From contig RXOD01005944.1 of NCBI GenBank assembly GCA_005223375.1, forward strand, positions 1 to 11,870: 11,870 nt of DNA, in the 5' to 3' direction. Positions 8,163 through 11,870 of this stretch are shown piece after piece. The translations under genes and the position numbers were made by a program. Each line of letters begins with the position of its first letter. Position 1 is the stretch's first letter. Below the pieces are notes generated by a model, which did not search any database, had not been told where the DNA came from, and was given only the letters and a program-made list of their open reading frames with translations. Origin of the DNA: Amoebophrya sp. AT5.2. Lineage: Eukaryota > Sar > Dinophyceae > Syndiniales > Amoebophryaceae.

Positions 8163-8622
8163 GTCCTAACTTATTAAACGCACATGATACGAGTACGACG
8201 ACGACTTGGGTATCCATTCCGACTGTGTTCAAGGCGTTGAAAGCAATCATACCCGCGACCCAAAGTGTAGCCAGCACAACTATGCCGTAAAAATTAGCGG
8301 CGCACGCGCACCAGCAAAAATTGGTGGAGTAACAGTCAGGTGAGTTCATTGGGGAGGTGCGATCTGCATGACCAATAATTTCCCGACTGGAGCGCGTTCG
8401 AGAGAAGGAGAACCGCTCAGATCCACGGTCCGCCATGCCTGAAACTGAAAGAGCGACTTTCGCCACGGAGACGAACCACACATCAACAGACGATTTACAA
8501 ATACGTGTACTGATCAGTTCTTCCAGATCCAGCAGTCGTGGTGTAGTTTTATTTAATTTTTAGTGAAGCATCAAACCATTCATTGATTACCATCGCCGCC
8601 AACACTACAAACACAAACGAAG
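8163..8622. other. Intergenic stretch upstream of the NAD+ synthetase gene
   Basis: No gene is supported. A - strand open frame (8481-8020) has a hydrophobic patch but overlaps the preceding exon and has no other support. A T-rich tract ending in TTTTTAG at 8557-8563, about 60 bases before the synthetase ATG, could serve as a spliced-leader acceptor if the organism trans-splices. That is inference from the presumed lineage. Confidence 0.35.
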
Positions 8623-11600
8623 ATGTCGCAGCTGGTGAAACTGGCCACTTGCAACTTGAACCAGTGGGCGCTGGACTTCGACGGCAACCTCGCCCGGGTG
8701 AAGGAGTCCATTCGGCAGGCAAAACGCGCGCAGTGCCGCTTCCGCCTCGGCCCGGAGCTGGAGATCCCCGGGTACGGCTGCGAGGACCACTTTTTGGAAC
8801 TGGACACCATCTGGCACTCCTGGGACTGCCTCTGCGAACTCTTGACCGAGCTGGACGAGGATGCTGGGGATGGAAAAAAGGAGCTGCTCACCGCGAACAT
8901 TCTGTGCGACATCGGCATGCCGGTGTTGCACCGGGACGTCATCTACAACTGCAGAGTCTACGTGCTGGACGGAAAGATCCTCGGTAATCCTACAGATTTG
9001 ATACTTCTGCGTACCTCTGCGTACAAGAAGCTTGTGGAGGTGGACACAGCCAAACTGAAGACTCCATTTCTAGCTGTAGGCCGTGATGTTGATGATGGTC
9101 GGTTTAATATCGAAGATATCGTGTTCGTGATGAAAAGAACGAAACAAATACTACAATTCGAATCGGAAGGTATCCGTCCCAAGATGTATCTGGCGAACGA
9201 CGGGAACTATCGCGAGACGCGGTGGTTTACGGAGTGGCACGGCGACCTCCAGGCTGTGGAGACGTACTACCTGCCGCCGCGCGTGCTGAAGAAGCTACCT
9301 ACCACCCACCCGCGGACCGTGCCCATCGGCATCTTCGTGCTCCGCTGCAACGGCTGCGTGCTCGGCGCGGAGACCTGCGAGGAGCTGTTCACGCCGAACT
9401 CGCCGCACATCACCATGAGTCTGGACGGTGTTCACATCATCACCAACGGCAGCGGCAGCCACCACCAGCTCCGGAAGCTAAAGCAGCGCGTGGACCTCAT
9501 CCGCTCCGCCACCGAGAAGTCGGGCGGCATCTACCTGTACGCGAACCAGCTGGGCTGCGACGGCGGCCGCTGCTTCTACGACGGCTGCGCCATGATCTGG
9601 GAGAACGGAAACCTGGTGGCCCAGGGCTCCCAGTTCGGCCTGAAGGAGGTGTTAAGGGGAGGATCAACCCATTTGCCTGGGCATTCTTCTGGTGGTGGGA
9701 GTCTTGTAGGCAGGTGGGTAGTTGGTCTCATATGATGCGCCACGGGGTGGCCTGTAGCTGTACTCTCTTGTAGCTATGGCGTCGTATTTTGTCTTGTATT
9801 TGATCTCGTATTCGGTCGGATGGTGCTCCTTTCAGCTACATTCATAGCATAGGCAGAAAAAGGCGATGGCTGGGATCGTGCCGCAAGAATGCGGCATCCA
9901 GACTCTTGAGTGGTCTTGTATTTTGTCTCCTATTTGCTCCATCCTGGTATTCGTATTCGGTCTCGGCAAGAGGCGCATCACCTACCTGGCCGATACTGGG
10001 CCGCCGAAAATGGGTTTTTCACATCTCTAAAGGTGGAGGTGCAGACGGGCGTGGTCGACGTGAACGAGGTGCGCAGTTTCCGGGCCAGCTTCAAGTCCCG
10101 CTCCGTGCAAGCGAGCCTGAACAAGCACAAGTACCCTCGGGTGGACGTCGACTTCGACCTCGGCTGCACTACTACTCCACCGCAGAAGAAGTCTCCGTTC
10201 CGCGAGGTGTTTCTGCACACCCCGATGGAGGAGATCGCCTTCGGCCCGAGCGCCTGGCTGTGGGACTACCTGATAAGGGTTGAATTTAAGTAAACCCAGG
10301 TTGAGGTTTAGGTCCAGGGTTGTAGGTTTGCTGAGCGTTGATGTTCTTGCTGCAGCTCTCCCCTTCGTTGAGGGACTGGGATCAGCAGGGTTTAGTCCTG
10401 CTTCTGAGGTGGGCGCCTGCCCCCCCGACAAGGCCCTCTTCCTTGTGTGGGGTTTCCACGACCCCAGCATCGCTTGCGGCCACAGGAAGCCAGGGAGTGC
10501 CCTCCAGCTATTGGTGTCGGTATAACGAACAGGGCCAAGAAGTGCGGCTGATAAGAGTCTTCTATCAGCCATCTTTTACTGCTGGGCGGGAGAGGAGAGG
10601 ATCACTCAGTAGATAACGGCTGCTCAGCCCAGACGTAAACCTCCGAAGCACGACCTGGGTTTTTTCGTAGCCTCTAAACTTGCGACGGTCGAAGCAGCGC
10701 GGGTACTTTCTCCCGCTTTCCGGCGGCATGGACAGCAGCAGCACGGCACTTTTGGTCGGCATCATGGCCCAGCGGGTCTACGAAGAGGTCCGAACCGGCC
10801 GCAACCCGACCGTGCTCCGGGACCTGCGCGAAATCGTGAAGAACGCGAACTTTCTCCCCTCCTCCGGCCAGGACGTCTGCCGGCAGCTCTTCTTCACCTG
10901 CTACATGGCCTCCCAGTATTCCGGCGCGGAGACCCGCCGCCGCGCGCAGGAGGTTTCGGAACTGATCGGGGCCAACCACTGCTCCATCTGCATCGACAAG
11001 GTCACCGACGCCGTGCAGGAGGTGTTCGCGGACATGACGATGGAAGTTGCACAGAACGAAAACGATAGTGCCTCCTCTAAAGCAAAAGCTAAACCGCTCC
11101 GCGTGAAAAAACCGGATATCAACAGTTCGGGTGTGGAGAACATCGCCCTGCAGAACATCCAGGCGCGGTCCCGCATGGTGATGAGCTACTTCCTGGCGCA
11201 GTTACTGCCGTGGCAGGTGCAGGCGGACGGCGACGCGGCGAAGAAGGTGTGGCCGGGGCAGCTACTGGTGTTGGGCAGCGCGAACGTGGACGAGGCCCTC
11301 CGAGGCTACTACACGAAGTACGACTGCAGCGCCGCGGACATCAACCCGATCGGAGGCATCAAAAAGGTGGACCTGAAGGCCTTTCTGCTCTGGGGACACG
11401 AAAACTACGGGGCCGCGAGGTAGCAATTCCGTTTTGTAGAAGTGGAGTGGTGCGATGGTCCACTGGGGCGGCCGATGCGCTTCGCAAAGAGCCCATACGC
11501 GATGCAACATATAACTAAGAAAGAACCTCCCCTAGCGATGCAACACCAACAGCACGAGCAACTTACTGCCGCGTGCGCGTCCCGAACTTGTACCAGGTCT

Positions 11601-11870
11601 TTTGATGCTGGCTACTTATATTGCAAGCGTATACGAGGTCGGAAAATCTAGCTGATCAAAGCAGGCTGGATAACGATGGATAACGATAAATAAATTAATA
11701 CCATGGCAGCTCCACCAGCACCATCGCACCATCGCTACTTCGCACTGATCTCTCAGGAACTCCAGCGTTCTCCGCGACACCGCGGTGGCGGAGCCGTCTG
11801 CGGAACTCACCGGTTCCGAGGGCGATCAGAAGGACGAGGTGGACATGGGCATGTCCTATAGGGAGCTTGG
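8623..11870 (+). CDS. NADSYN1: Glutamine-dependent NAD+ synthetase, 3'-partial
   Basis: It converts nicotinic acid adenine dinucleotide to NAD+ using ATP and glutamine, the last step of de novo and Preiss-Handler synthesis, normally in the cytosol. Exons are 8623-8983, 9170-9648, 10033 to about 10272, about 10683-11419, and 11757 to the window end: about 643 residues, with roughly the last 80 of the family missing. The N-terminal nitrilase domain shows the triad Glu45 (RLGPELEIPGYGC), Lys118 (DGKIL) and Cys190 (AETCEELFTP), and SGSHHQLRK. The synthetase domain has the ATP P-loop SGGMDS at about 373-378, then CYMASQYS, ENIALQNIQARSRM, GSANVDE (558-564) and KYDCSAADINPIGG. The last exon reads VDMGMSYREL, matching the conserved (E/D)DMGM(T/S)Y region. 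The start ATG is followed by LATCNLNQWALDFDGN, colinear with the family N-terminus, so the start is secure. Confidence 0.95.
8984..9169 (+). other. Stop-free in-frame intron 1 of the NAD+ synthetase gene
   Basis: CTCG|GTAATC to GGAAG|GT, 186 nt (62 codons), phase 1, no stop in frame. Family members read KIL directly followed by a hydrophobic residue and IRPKM. Removing this segment gives KIL-G-IRPKM, whereas translating it inserts 62 residues into the conserved nitrilase core beside the catalytic Lys. GGT is repeated at both edges (8983-8985 and 9169-9171), and codon use inside drops in third-position GC. Confidence 0.85.
9649..10032 (+). mobile_element. Introner-like intron 2 of the NAD+ synthetase gene
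   Basis: GAG|GTGTTAAGGG to CTCTAAAG|GTG, 384 nt, phase 0. It joins GLKE to VEVQTG as the family requires. GTG is repeated at both edges. A perfect 9-bp inverted repeat, AACCCATTT (9666-9674) with AAATGGGTT (10008-10016), sits 17 and 16 nt from the two ends. Its ends resemble those of intron 3. Confidence 0.85.
9785..9962. repeat. Imperfect direct repeat inside NAD+ synthetase intron 2
   Basis: TATTTTGTCT at 9785-9794 followed by CGTATTCGGTC at 9807-9817 recurs as TATTTTGTCT at 9919-9928 followed by CGTATTCGGTC at 9952-9962. The two copies are about 134 bases apart and differ by an 11-base gain or loss between the blocks. Confidence 0.65.
10273..10682 (+). mobile_element. Introner-like intron 3 of the NAD+ synthetase gene, apparently non-canonical
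   Basis: The protein family requires WDYL-RRSKQRGYF. That exact join needs an intron of 410 nt beginning at 10270-10273 and ending at 10679-10682 (the register is ambiguous because CTG and TTG flank it), with no GT-AG ends. A canonical GT-AG alternative, 10279-10670, stays in frame but adds six residues (IRPLNL) made from the element's own ends. A perfect 10-bp inverted repeat, AAACCCAGGT (10292-10301) with ACCTGGGTTT (10653-10662), lies 19 and 20 nt from the outer boundaries. Confidence 0.7.
11499..11545. repeat. Direct repeat of GCGATGCAACA inside NAD+ synthetase intron 4
   Basis: Exact 11-mers lie at 11499-11509 and 11535-11545, 36 bases apart, with unrelated sequence between them. Confidence 0.6.
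11667..11686. repeat. Tandem pair of TGGATAACGA inside NAD+ synthetase intron 4
   Basis: Two perfect 10-bp units lie head to tail, followed by an A/T-rich TAAATAAATTAAT stretch. This is a small local duplication. Confidence 0.7.

Larger units (their letters stand above)
11420..11756 (+). mobile_element. Introner-like intron 4 of the NAD+ synthetase gene
   Basis: GCGAG|GTAGCA to CTCTCAG|GAAC, 337 nt, phase 2. AGG is repeated at both edges (11418-11420 and 11755-11757). A perfect 12-bp inverted repeat, TGGTGCGATGGT (11448-11459) with its complement at 11720-11731, extends imperfectly outward to 11439 and 11741 through GAAGTRG. The frame after splicing reads to VLRDTAVAEPSAEL, colinear with the family. 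Confidence 0.85.

Noticed and set aside
8020..8481. 153-residue - strand open frame with a hydrophobic patch
   Set aside because: It overlaps the last exon of the mitochondrial-type gene on the + strand, and no splice sites or motif support it.

Overview
The window looks like nuclear DNA of a protist with small introns. Every gene I can support lies on the + strand. The best inference is an alveolate of the dinoflagellate/syndinian (Amoebophrya-like) type. The grounds are same-strand gene order, non-GT introns, and introns that carry short inverted repeats inside and 2-3 bp direct repeats at their edges (introner-like elements, which I recall as a feature of Amoebophrya genomes). No rRNA or bacterial gene fixes the taxonomy, so this placement is inference.

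Layout. 1-683: unresolved 5' region with a repeated GC-rich motif, possibly an intron. 684-1562: a multi-pass membrane protein exon, 5'-incomplete, family not recognised. 1563-2122: no gene seen. 2123-2519: a two-exon gene for a small, cysteine-rich, probably secreted protein. 2520-3374: gene-free, with a 10-bp hairpin and a 35-bp tandem repeat. 3375-6818: a multi-exon gene for a long, low-complexity (Ala/Ser/Pro/Gln-rich) protein with a few ordered-looking blocks; its 3' splicing is ambiguous. 7103-8162: a two-exon gene for a basic protein with a mitochondrial-type N-terminus, split by a non-GT intron with terminal inverted repeats. 8623-11870 and beyond: glutamine-dependent NAD+ synthetase (NADSYN1/QNS1 family), cut by the window end. 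It has at least four introns: one is stop-free and in frame, and two others share sequence at their ends.

Only the NAD+ synthetase has a function I can name. It performs the last step of NAD+ synthesis, with a glutaminase (nitrilase-fold) domain feeding ammonia to an ATP-dependent synthetase domain. The genes show no common pathway. What unites the window is intron architecture: several introns look like insertions of mobile introner elements, which makes simple ORF reading misleading here.
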